A DNA stretch of 64,000 nucleotides from SR-FBR-E99 sp963732365. Lineage in GTDB: Bacteria; Bacteroidota; Bacteroidia; Bacteroidales; VadinHA17. Location: positions 1-64,000 of the forward strand of contig CAVSZC010000007.1 in the NCBI GenBank assembly GCA_963732365.1. The letters are read 5' to 3'. The notes beneath the pieces are model-generated. The model saw only the letters and a list, made by a program, of their open reading frames with translations. It was not told where the DNA came from and made no database searches. The translations under genes and the position numbers were made by a program. This document shows, in pieces, positions 44,201 to 50,984 of this stretch (positions within the stretch are counted from its first letter, which is position 1; each line of letters begins with the position of its first letter).

Positions 44201-47080
44201 AGGAATAGTGAAGTTGTTGACACCGGTAACAGTGACTGTCTGCGGAACATTCCAGCTGGAGTTATTGAATGTGAGCTGTGCCAGGTTAATTGTGGCAACA
44301 GCCGTGTTATTGCTGACCATGTCAATCACAACGTTCCCGGCAACCGGAGCAGCAGACAGAGCGACAGTGAATGTCGCAGTGCCATTCTCGGCAACTGTGA
44401 GGGAGCCGGGTGTAACTACTATTGAGGCGACATCATTATTTATTATGGTCACCGGAATCACGATGTCTGGCAGAGGATCAAAGGGATCATCGGAAAGGGC
44501 ATCATTGACAGAAATGGTAACATTTCCCGTCTGATTTCCCATGGAAGTGTTTTCAACCGACTGCAGAGTGATGATCTGATGTGTCGCATAGTTTGCCGCG
44601 GTGAATGTCAGCGTCACAGGACTGATTATCAGCTGGCCTGCAAGTGTAGTGGAGAGGTTGAGAACCACTGTGCCGGCAGGCGGATTTGACAGCCACACCT
44701 CGATAGTGGCGGTTCCCCCCTCGTTCATGGAGACAGAAGCCGGAGTATACAGTATGGATGGCAGGTCATCATCATCAATGGTTATGAGGGCCGGGGTTGG
44801 ATTGACCGCTACAACCGGAGACCCTGAAACACCAGTGATGCTTACCGTCACGGTCTCATCCCCCTCGACAATTAAGTCTGCAATTGATGTCAGGTTGAGA
44901 GTGTAGGTAACTGTATTCGCAGGCATAACAAACGTACCGGGAAGAGCTGTAAAATCAGTGCCGGAAACGGCAGTGCCGGAAACGGAATAGGAGACTGTCC
45001 TTGATGCTGCCAGAGGATTGGTCAGGGTAAAGGTAAACGAGCCTGTGCCCGGCGCTCCCGGGCCACCCTCGGCAATGACGGGAGTGGCAGTGGTGACACT
45101 GATGGTGGCATTGTCATCATTCAATATCGTATATACACTGCCTGTTATGCTCCCCGGGAGCAGATTCACGAATGTATTAAGGGTAAGATTGACAGTCTCG
45201 TCAGGCTCTACTACCAGATCTCCAAGTATAGTCAGCGCAGAGGCAGGTATTGGTATCGCGACAGGTGTTGTGTAATCACCCGCCGGTATGGGAACAAGGG
45301 CATTTGTCTGGGTCCAGTCACCTGCTGATGCCGTGCCGTTGGAGACACTCACCAGGACGCTGCCGGCTGTTGTCGTTATACCTCCGCTGACAACAATCTG
45401 GAGTGACGAGACAGGTGCCGCTGCATTCCCCTCAGGACCTGACGCAGTGGCAGATGAAAATGAAGCATATATGTAATCATCGTTGATGATGGTGTACTGA
45501 TGGCTGTTCTCAAGCCCGATCGATACGCCGGGTGATGGATTTGAAAGACCAGCAATAACTGTCTCATTTGGCTCAACCAGGGCATCGTTGATAACTGTAA
45601 GGATGAACGTGCCTGTAAGTGAGCCGGATGGAATGGTAACTGTACCGGGTGCCAGTATATAATCAACGCCGCTGGTGGCTGTACCGCCTGTGACGGCATA
45701 ACTGAATGTGACATCGGAGGGGTGACTGTAATTAAGAACAGCCTGGACGGTCACGCTGGTTACACTCTCCGGTCCTGAAGCAGCGGCAACTGTGAAGTTT
45801 ACCTCGGGGCGGTAGGCAATAATGGTAATGTACGTGCCCGATGTCAGATCCAGGTCAACGCTGTAGCTTCCTGAAGCAAGTACGGTCCTGTGCATCGTTG
45901 CTCCAGATGCGAAGTTGCCGTCATTGTCGGTAAGAACTCCCACCAATGTGTAACCGGGCATGAAGGCAGGTAGCGAGGTGGCCGGTATGCTGACGGTCAC
46001 CGTTCCGACATCACCTGTCTCATCAACCCTCCACTCTCTTGCAAGGCGGTAGGTACCGGGGGCAGGAACCTCACCGGTGGTCCATACTCTGCCATTTCCC
46101 TTGTCATGGCCTAAAAAGAGGTACTCCCCTTCCGTAAGGTCATCAGGAGAGCTGACTGACAGCACACCGGTGGACCATGCGTTTGTAAAGGTTGTTCCGT
46201 TGAAAGCAGCGATCCCTGAGACATCATGTGAATGTGTCACTTCCCACGCGTAATGATCATTGGCTATCGGCAGCAGATATTTCGCGCCAAGGTTATTGTC
46301 AAGAACCACCCTCTCTGCATCTGTCAGCTGGCTTGAGAAGACTGCAATCTCCATGATATCACCGCTGAAATATCCTGCAGGGTTATACGAGCCGCCCATC
46401 TGGGTTGCTCCTACGAGTGCGAGGTTGGATATCAGTGAGGGGACCACCGTTGATGCTGATCCTCCGGTAAGCAGGGTGCCGTTAAGAAAACCCTGATAGT
46501 CTGCGACACGTGCGCCTGATGGGTTTGTGTAGAGAATCATCTTCCAGTCGTTCACCGTATGTCCGTCGTTGAAAACCTGGTTCTCGCCGTTGAACCTGAC
46601 GGCATCATCGTATTCGAGACCGTAGCTTCTTACGGCACGCACACCTCCCACATTTCTTTGTCCGAGATATAAACCACCGTTCTGTTCATCAGCAGCGGTT
46701 GTGTTTCTTGCGACGATGACAACGGTTGCAGCGTCAGATCCTGTCAATCCGATTGAGGCCGGGTATCCCAGAAAATCACCGTTGACCCCTCCCTGGTCAT
46801 TAAACCTTACTGTCGGATAACCATTAAGTACGTTCTGGCTCCATGACGGTACGCTCTGTCCCGTAATGATGGCGCTGAAGTCGCGTGCATGACCTGAGAG
46901 GTCATACCACATTGTCACGTAATTAAGAGGCAGTATGGCGATCAGGCTGTCGGATCTGAGCCATAACTGTGTATTGGTAATGCTGCCCACACCTCCCGGT
47001 CCGACCTGTGCATGAGTGCAGAGGGGTGCAAGGGTAAGGGCAGAAAGGAGCAGCAGAGGCAGGAGGCGGGTTCGTTTCAT
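41285..47080 (-). CDS. Giant T9SS-secreted adhesin with Calx-beta, HYR and SprB-type repeats
   Basis: About 1931 aa from ATG 47080, with a signal peptide (LLPLLLLSALTLAPLCTHAQ). In order it has a LamG/concanavalin-like N-terminal domain (about 30-260), a linker domain, some six or seven Calx-beta-type repeats (about 430-1080; recurring DDD/NDD and EGGxxxFTV strings), an HYR domain (VTIEDNDPPVITGCPSN), PKD-like repeats, SprB repeats (CNGGNDGAVYITASGGTQPY and relatives) and a gliding-motility-type sorting domain at the end (EIITPNDDGRNDTWKM). It should be exported by the T9SS and displayed on the surface for adhesion or gliding. The longer frame to 47125 adds a non-signal extension and is not preferred. 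Confidence 0.93.
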   Translation of the reverse strand: MKRTRLLPLLLLSALTLAPLCTHAQVGPGGVGSITNTQLWLRSDSLIAILPLNYVTMWYDLSGHARDFSAIITGQSVPSWSQNVLNGYPTVRFNDQGGVNGDFLGYPASIGLTGSDAATVVIVARNTTAADEQNGGLYLGQRNVGGVRAVRSYGLEYDDAVRFNGENQVFNDGHTVNDWKMILYTNPSGARVADYQGFLNGTLLTGGSASTVVPSLISNLALVGATQMGGSYNPAGYFSGDIMEIAVFSSQLTDAERVVLDNNLGAKYLLPIANDHYAWEVTHSHDVSGIAAFNGTTFTNAWSTGVLSVSSPDDLTEGEYLFLGHDKGNGRVWTTGEVPAPGTYRLAREWRVDETGDVGTVTVSIPATSLPAFMPGYTLVGVLTDNDGNFASGATMHRTVLASGSYSVDLDLTSGTYITIIAYRPEVNFTVAAASGPESVTSVTVQAVLNYSHPSDVTFSYAVTGGTATSGVDYILAPGTVTIPSGSLTGTFILTVINDALVEPNETVIAGLSNPSPGVSIGLENSHQYTIINDDYIYASFSSATASGPEGNAAAPVSSLQIVVSGGITTTAGSVLVSVSNGTASAGDWTQTNALVPIPAGDYTTPVAIPIPASALTILGDLVVEPDETVNLTLNTFVNLLPGSITGSVYTILNDDNATISVTTATPVIAEGGPGAPGTGSFTFTLTNPLAASRTVSYSVSGTAVSGTDFTALPGTFVMPANTVTYTLNLTSIADLIVEGDETVTVSITGVSGSPVVAVNPTPALITIDDDDLPSILYTPASVSMNEGGTATIEVWLSNPPAGTVVLNLSTTLAGQLIISPVTLTFTAANYATHQIITLQSVENTSMGNQTGNVTISVNDALSDDPFDPLPDIVIPVTIINNDVASIVVTPGSLTVAENGTATFTVALSAAPVAGNVVIDMVSNNTAVATINLAQLTFNNSSWNVPQTVTVTGVNNFTIPDASTTISLSVNNALSNDAFDGLTATVSVNVTNDDVAGFIVNPLAITIQEGGPAGQFTVVLTSQPSSNVVFDLINAAPVHTAHPAQITFTPANWNIPVVVNVTALEDALDIDRTDIIAVTVNQSLTDNNFDSMASQNVTVTIEDNDPPVITGCPSNISVGNAPGLCSAVVTWVPPVSSAPMVSTHNPGATFPVGTTTVIYTSTDSDGQTSTCSFTVTVNDTEVPVVACKNATVTLDAAGNGSVVAADLLAALPTDNCSVASVTLSRSLFTCADLGVVTVTVTVADGSGNISTCNAVVTVTDPFPASLSAGPDGMICITDPSYSITGAAASNMTLLWTTSGSGSFNDPTLVNPVYTRGATDNTNVTLTLTGTKTNGCPVTLADAMVLSFAGLPAANAGSDRDLCAGTPNVALTDAAAANGTISWISSGDGTFSNPSVVNPVYSFGPTDTGPVMLTMIVSSALCGIAADDVVITFTPAPSADAGPDAWLCRSEAGYQIMGASHTGGVVSWSSGGNGTFSDAAIDNPYYTFGTSDYSAGTVTLTMTVTGGGSCSTAVSDAVITIYPLPAIQVTLLRNISCAGLTDGEIHLSATVGQAPFFYSIDGSPFQPSGDFTGLASGTYYFEVIDAHGCISNTTLTITEPLPFTVTLDGTSNVTCNGGNDGAVYITASGGTQPYSISWTGPSGFTASTEDITALRAGTYSLTITDLNSCATFTFTETLTEPSAIAVTSSVVSDYAGFGVSCATSADGTISVTATGGTPPLSYLWSGPGGFSSTLSAITNLIAGTYALTITDGAGCPLIRSYTITAPPAIQVSATAVPASCPDTPDGSIDLTAAGGVGTLTYGWNDGPSTPDRTGILPGDYTVTVTDANGCFVEFTVNVPLIGEDCLRVYEIITPNDDGRNDTWKMRNAELYPDAEVFVYDRWGKLVFHTRDATDEWDGRYNGKLLPNDSYHYIINLHDGSEPRTGVISIISK

Positions 47081-47134
47081 ATCAATCAGGTTCTGACAAA
47101 AGAAACTTATCTTCTTATATATCAAATAGTTGCA

Positions 47135-47170
47135 TTAGCATATTGAAAGTATTGATTTTAAATATGCTAA
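47135..47170. promoter_or_regulatory. Perfect 10-bp dyad upstream of the adhesin gene
   Basis: TTAGCATATT at 47135-47144 and AATATGCTAA at 47161-47170 are exact complements, 16 bp apart, starting 55 bp before the adhesin start codon. This could be an operator or a leader hairpin controlling the adhesin operon. Confidence 0.5.
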
Positions 47171-47386
47171 CAATCGATGCTCAAACGGCATAAAAAGCTA
47201 ATATAAATAAATTTCGTTAACGTCACAGTACAGGGGGTCAGAGAGTAATTAACCAAGTTAATAACAAGACAATTAAGCGGATTAAAGGGTTGCCTGGGAG
47301 AATAAATATCTAAAAGTGGATTGCAATCGTAAACAGATGGACGCTATCTCAGAGAGGAGGAGAAAGTTAAGTGGTAAACAGGCTTG

Positions 47387-47554
47387 CAAAACAACCTCGA
47401 CTGTTGGTGATGTCTGGATCGAAGCAGTGCACCCGGAGTATACAGCACCTGGCTGTGCGCGGGGGCAAACCGGAAAAGGTGCGAACCGCACCCTGTTTGG
47501 TGGCGCCTTTAAGACCTTGTGCAGCGAGCGGACAAACAGGGGGAGGTTGTTTTG
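47387..47554. ncRNA. Candidate structured RNA closed by a 12-bp helix
   Basis: CAAAACAACCTC at 47387-47398 is the exact complement of GAGGTTGTTTTG at 47543-47554, and a second helix (CTGTT/AACAG) stacks inside. Internal hairpins include ACAGC-acctg-GCTGT (47442-47456) and GGTGCG-aac-CGCACC (47478-47492). GCACCT (47445-47450) could instead pair with AGGTGC (47477-47482), an alternative fold. The block is much more GC-rich than its AT-rich flanks. Part of it on the minus strand resembles the T-arm side of the neighbouring tRNA-Val (GATGT and GGATCGAA shared). The strand and family are not known; a 6S-like RNA or a decayed tRNA-derived element are both possible. Confidence 0.45.
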
Positions 47555-47583
47555 GAGGGGCAAAAGAAACGAACAATAATCCT

Positions 47584-47616
47584 AAAAAAAGAGGGTGCCC
47601 TTTTGAGACACCCTCT
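47584..47616 (-). terminator. Intrinsic terminator of tRNA-Val
   Basis: On the minus strand AGAGGGTG pairs with CACCCTCT around an 11-nt loop, followed by seven T. It lies 4 bp beyond the tRNA 3' end. Confidence 0.85.
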
Positions 47617-47620
47617 TCTG

Positions 47621-47695
47621 TGGGCGATGTAGGGATCGAACCTACGACCCCCTGCTTGTAAGGCAGGTGCTCTGAACCAACTGAGCTAATCGCCC
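47621..47695 (-). tRNA. tRNA-Val (TAC)
   Basis: The minus strand folds as a full cloverleaf. It has acceptor GGGCGAT with ATCGCCC, a D-arm with GCTC/GAGC, anticodon stem CCTGC/GCAGG with loop CTTACAA (anticodon TAC), T-arm GTAGG-TTCGATC-CCTAC and discriminator A. No CCA is encoded. A consensus promoter lies upstream and an intrinsic terminator downstream, so it is a single-gene unit. Confidence 0.96.
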
Positions 47696-47707
47696 GAAAA
47701 GCGAGTG

Positions 47708-47738
47708 CAAATATAACTCACATTTTCTTTTCTGCAAA
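47708..47738 (-). promoter_or_regulatory. Consensus Bacteroidetes promoter of tRNA-Val
   Basis: On the minus strand TTTG (47735-47738) is followed by exactly 19 bp and then TATATTTG (47708-47715). This is the phylum consensus TTTG-N19-TAnnTTTG without mismatch. The mature tRNA begins 12 bp further on. Confidence 0.8.
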
Positions 47739-47789
47739 CTTATCGTTGAAATTTCAAATTGCCGGTAAGCGAAAGGATGATAAATTGAA

Positions 47790-47826
47790 GAAATTAGCAA
47801 TACCGATAATAATGCGTATCTTGCGC
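47790..47826 (+). promoter_or_regulatory. Promoter-like block of cspA, shared with the gene at 49714
   Basis: The block carries GAAATTA, GCAATA, CCGATAATAA and GTATCTTG in order, ending 22 bp before the cold-shock ATG. The same set recurs at 49635-49676 before a 53-aa gene. TATCTTG resembles a -7 box with one T missing, while the upstream part does not match the standard -33, so an alternative sigma factor or an activator site is possible. Confidence 0.5.
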
Positions 47827-47847
47827 CAGTAAATTTAAAATAATATA

Positions 47848-48039
47848 ATGAACAACGGAACAGTAAAATTCTACAATGAATCCAAAGGATTTGGATTTAT
47901 CAAAGACGCAAATTCACCCAAAGAGTATTTTGTACATTCATCGGGACTGAAAGATTCGATCAATGAAAATGATGAAGTAACGTTTGATTTGCAGGAAGGC
48001 AAAAAGGGATTAAATGCAGTAAATGTAAAACTGGCATAG
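47848..48039 (+). CDS. Cold-shock domain protein (CspA family)
   Basis: This 63-aa single-domain nucleic acid chaperone has the opening NNGTVKFYNESKGFGFI, with the RNP1 motif KGFGFI, and RNP2 as EYFVHSSGL. It should bind single-stranded RNA or DNA and melt secondary structure after a temperature drop or during growth changes. It stands alone with its own strong terminator. The promoter block before it is repeated in front of another small gene 1.9 kb away, so both may be induced together. Confidence 0.95.
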   Translation: MNNGTVKFYNESKGFGFIKDANSPKEYFVHSSGLKDSINENDEVTFDLQEGKKGLNAVNVKLA

Positions 48040-48070
48040 TTTATACACTATAACATTTAAGCAAAAGGAG

Positions 48071-48104
48071 ACCGTCTCATAATTCATATGAGACGGTTTT
48101 TTTT
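48071..48104 (+). terminator. Intrinsic terminator of the cold-shock gene
   Basis: ACCGTCTCATA pairs perfectly with TATGAGACGGT around a 5-nt loop and runs into eight T. This is an unusually clean terminator. Confidence 0.92.
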
Positions 48105-48464
48105 ATTACGATGTATGAGACACCAGATGTGGATTTCAAGACAACTTTAACACACAGGCCGCAAAAAAGAGCCCTGCCAATGCTCCGAGACTCCTTTTTT
48201 TGCACTCCGGTCATCCGGTCTAAGGGCCAAATCATCAGACCGGGGAATCCATTATCAAAGAATTAAAGAGTTTGATCATCTGATTTTAACTCTTGATCAA
48301 TTTTATTTTGCTTATTCTGGAATTGGGCTTTTCTTTGATATCAGGCGACAGTTATTCTGATTGCTGAAGAATTGAATAAATGAATCCTTTAATCCACCAT
48401 ACCGGAATATTATATACTTTTATTTTGCTGAACAGGTTCGGAAGTGACTTAATGAATCCTTTCC
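48105..48464. other. Intergenic, no gene seen; two dyads
   Basis: There is no protein-like frame in this 360-bp stretch. It holds a CCGGTCT/AGACCGG dyad around 48215-48240 and an AAGAGTT/AACTCTT dyad around 48266-48295. Both could be leader or operator structures of the following gene. Confidence 0.4.
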
Positions 48465-49106
48465 ATGGAGTATAACTATAAAACCCTCTTTGCATCAAGG
48501 AGAGAAGAATTTATTGCAATCTTAGGTCAGGATTTTTTTGCAACGGTGCTTGCTGATGACGATTTCAATGCATCAGCACTGGTATTATCCGATAAACGGT
48601 TATACCAGGTAGGAAATGTTTATGAACCACGGTTCAGTTTACTGAACGGCGGCTTAAGGGCAGGCAGGGGAAGGAAAATTGTTAACCTGGAAGATATCAC
48701 AGGAACGGCAAGCAAGGAATACCCCAGGTCAATAGCAGGATATATAATGATGTCATTCGGAGCCCTGGCAATAGCATTGGGGCTTATGTCAGATGTCAGG
48801 CAGTCAACAGTGATAATGCTCGTTTGCGGTACCCCAATCGTATTACTGGGATTGTTTCTAAGCCTGCAACCCAGGAGAAAATACCTGGTCATTGAGTATC
48901 CGGACGGCAAAATTATCCAGCCTATAAAATTTGCCAGCGGATCAGAAGTAAGTTTGTTTCAGGGGCTCATAACCATCGGGAAGGATAAGATCCTGGAAGG
49001 TTACAGTGAATCAAAGACATGCCCCAACTGTGCAGAGAAAATTCACTATAATGCCAAAATCTGCAAGTACTGCGGACATGATCAGGAGGACAACCCGGCA
49101 GCCTGA
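48465..49106 (+). CDS. Membrane protein with C-terminal zinc ribbon
   Basis: I do not recognise a named family. The 213-aa protein has an N-terminal soluble part (LFASRREEFIAILGQDFF; VLSDKRLYQVG, which resembles a bacterial PH-like domain), two membrane segments in the middle (AGYIMMSFGALAIALGLM and VIMLVCGTPIVLLGLFL), a further PH-like beta part (KYLVIEYPDGKIIQPIKF), and a double-Cys zinc ribbon at the end (CPNCAEKIHY and CKYCGHD). The zinc ribbon suggests contact with protein or nucleic acid in the cytosol. It stands alone and ends 21 bp before a convergent gene. Confidence 0.7.
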   Translation: MEYNYKTLFASRREEFIAILGQDFFATVLADDDFNASALVLSDKRLYQVGNVYEPRFSLLNGGLRAGRGRKIVNLEDITGTASKEYPRSIAGYIMMSFGALAIALGLMSDVRQSTVIMLVCGTPIVLLGLFLSLQPRRKYLVIEYPDGKIIQPIKFASGSEVSLFQGLITIGKDKILEGYSESKTCPNCAEKIHYNAKICKYCGHDQEDNPAA

Positions 49107-49127
49107 CCGGCCTCTGTGACTTCTTGT

Positions 49128-49493
49128 TTATTTCCCGGGGTCTGAGTAATTCTCCTTTACCCTGAATTCAACAATCCTTCCGATAAGATCATAAGGGATG
49201 GGTTTGTTAATCGGAAACTGAACAGAACCTTTACCCCTTTTGTATTTTGAAAGCTCTCCCTCAAATGCAGCATGACCTGTCGGCGTTGCGTAAAATCCGA
49301 TGTGATTCGCAAACCCTGCAAAATAGACAAGAGGCCTCCCGTTAATTCTGAACGCAGGCATACCATAGCCAATGCCCTCATCAGCACCAGGCGCTTTGTC
49401 CTTTATAGTCCGGTAGACCTTTCGGAGGATCTTCCCTGTTTCTGCCGGAAAACTGTCGATATATTCATTAATGGTCTGATAAGGATTTTTCAT
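49128..49493 (-). CDS. DUF1801 / YdhG-like domain protein
   Basis: This 121-aa cytosolic protein has the family pattern INEYIDSFPAETGKILRKVY, then GIGYGMPAFRINGRPLVYFAGFANHIGFY, and a final strand and helix with VQFPINKPIPYDLIGRIVEF. Members adopt a small frataxin-like alpha/beta fold. A Bacillus relative is described as an intracellular iron chaperone, but for most members the role is unproven. It stands alone, convergent with the zinc-ribbon gene. Confidence 0.85.
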   Translation of the reverse strand: MKNPYQTINEYIDSFPAETGKILRKVYRTIKDKAPGADEGIGYGMPAFRINGRPLVYFAGFANHIGFYATPTGHAAFEGELSKYKRGKGSVQFPINKPIPYDLIGRIVEFRVKENYSDPGK

Positions 49494-49634
49494 CTTGCAT
49501 CACTTTTTGGTTTCTGACAGGCACCTCCCCGGCTACCCGGATAAAGTCGCCTGCCTTCTTATACATATTAACAAACGAAACCGGATTAAGGCTTTCGAGT
49601 ATGGACGAAATCGTTAATTATTTCATAATTTATT

Positions 49635-49676
49635 GAAATTAAATGCAATATCCCGATAATAAAGTGTATCTTGAGC
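49635..49676 (+). promoter_or_regulatory. Promoter-like block shared with cspA
   Basis: GAAATTA, GCAATA, CCGATAATAA and GTATCTTG occur in the same order and almost the same spacing as in front of the cold-shock gene at 47790-47826. The block ends 37 bp before the ATG at 49714. Confidence 0.5.
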
Positions 49677-49713
49677 AAAAGTGACATTTTTCAGGAATAT
49701 CATCAATATAATT

Positions 49714-49875
49714 ATGCTCGAGAAAAAAACCGTAGTTTTCAAATCACCAGATCTGTCAAAGCTTAAAGAGGTCATTATTGACCACAGAACAAAAATCTAT
49801 ATTGCTCCCGGCGCAGATGTCGAGGAGGCAAAAAGCCGTTACCTGTCCCTCGTTGCAACAAGGAAGCTAAGATAG
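49714..49875 (+). CDS. Small conserved-looking protein, 53 aa
   Basis: From ATG 49714 the protein reads MLEKKTVVFKSPDLSKLKEV, with short strands and a helix (ADVEEAKSRYLSLVATRKLR). It is basic overall and has no membrane segment. I know no family. The frame opens at GTG 49681, but the first 11 residues would lie close behind the promoter block and are less likely. The shared promoter block suggests co-expression with the cold-shock protein, and a cold- or stress-related role is an inference from that alone. Confidence 0.55.
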   Translation: MLEKKTVVFKSPDLSKLKEVIIDHRTKIYIAPGADVEEAKSRYLSLVATRKLR

Positions 49876-49910
49876 CCCCTCCTTCAGGGATCACAATTCT
49901 GCAATAACTT

Positions 49911-50984
49911 TTATTTCTTCTGACAACCAATGCCTGGCAGATCATCGGGTATTGTATAGAACGGAGCAACATAGCCCGGTCCGCCTGTAAATGGCTCCAT
50001 GGCCGGATCGATGTGGGGATCCAGGTCTATAAAGTCAAAACAACCCAGTCCTGCCGCAAAGTGCACGGAGCACCCCAGGGCCAGTTTGGTCTCAAGCATG
50101 CATCCAATCATCAGCTTTATGTTTGCACTCCGCGCTATGGCCGCTATATCAAGTGCTTCTATTATCCCTGATTTCATCAGCTTGATGTTGATCACATCCG
50201 CACAGCCTGTTCTTACAATGTTGATGGCGTCGGCACTCGTAAAGACCGACTCGTCGGCACCGACGAGAACAGAAGTATGATCCTTAACAAATTTCAATCC
50301 CTGAAGGTCACTCTTGATCACCGGCTGCTCGAACATTACAGGACGGATGTTATTCTTCTCAAGCTCACCAAGGAAGTATACTGCCTCACATGGTGAATAA
50401 CCCTGGTTGGCATCGAGTGTTATTCCGCAACCCGGAGCCCCTTCCCTGATGGCCAGGAGCCTGTCAATGTCATCAACAAGGTTTTTGCCCACCTTTGTCT
50501 TGATCACCCTGTAACCGTTTTTTGCAAGCTTTGTTGCATTGGCCCTGCAGACATCCGGGGGGACAATATCAATTGTATAATCGGTCTCTATCTTGTTCGT
50601 TAACCCTCCCAGAAACTGGTAAAGGGGGATGCCAAGCATCTTTGTATATGCATCGAGGAGTGCCATCTCCACGGCACACCGTGCTGTCACCTGCGCCCAG
50701 AAGACGCTCTTGAGGATCTTTGCGATTGACCTGTATTCGGTTATGTTCTTGCCGATGATGAAGTCGCTGCAGCTGTTCAGTGTAGCAAGCACAGTGGCCT
50801 GATTCTCGCCATTGATGGGCTCAAGAGGCGCTGCCTCGCCATATCCCTCGATACCATTGTCAAGTACCACAGTAATGAGGGCATTTTCGATGCTGTACTT
50901 GGTTCCGATAGCAATCCTGAAGGGCTCTTCCAACGGGACATTCAAGGATTCAATGAATACCTTACTGATTTTAGCTGTTTTCAT
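49911..50984 (-). CDS. Dipeptide epimerase (enolase superfamily)
   Basis: This 357-aa enzyme of the muconate-lactonizing subgroup has a KTKVGK motif (the K-x-K general base) near residue 160, then the metal ligands in LDANQGY, FEQPV and GADESVF, and the second base Lys in NIKLMKSG. This set is typical of L-Ala-D/L-Glu epimerases that recycle murein peptides, though other dipeptide specificities occur. A capping domain forms the first 110 residues. It overlaps the upstream aminotransferase-family gene by 14 bp, so the two are co-translated. Confidence 0.88.
   Translation of the reverse strand: MKTAKISKVFIESLNVPLEEPFRIAIGTKYSIENALITVVLDNGIEGYGEAAPLEPINGENQATVLATLNSCSDFIIGKNITEYRSIAKILKSVFWAQVTARCAVEMALLDAYTKMLGIPLYQFLGGLTNKIETDYTIDIVPPDVCRANATKLAKNGYRVIKTKVGKNLVDDIDRLLAIREGAPGCGITLDANQGYSPCEAVYFLGELEKNNIRPVMFEQPVIKSDLQGLKFVKDHTSVLVGADESVFTSADAINIVRTGCADVINIKLMKSGIIEALDIAAIARSANIKLMIGCMLETKLALGCSVHFAAGLGCFDFIDLDPHIDPAMEPFTGGPGYVAPFYTIPDDLPGIGCQKK

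Noticed and set aside
42642..44534. Long plus-strand frames antisense to the giant adhesin
   Set aside because: They are Thr/Val/Ser-rich mirror frames of the repetitive adhesin gene with no own start signals; the adhesin has a signal peptide and known domains.
47316..47661. Overlapping frames across the structured element and tRNA-Val
   Set aside because: The VGDVGIEP-type peptide is the usual false protein from reading antisense to a tRNA, and the frames have no common protein character.
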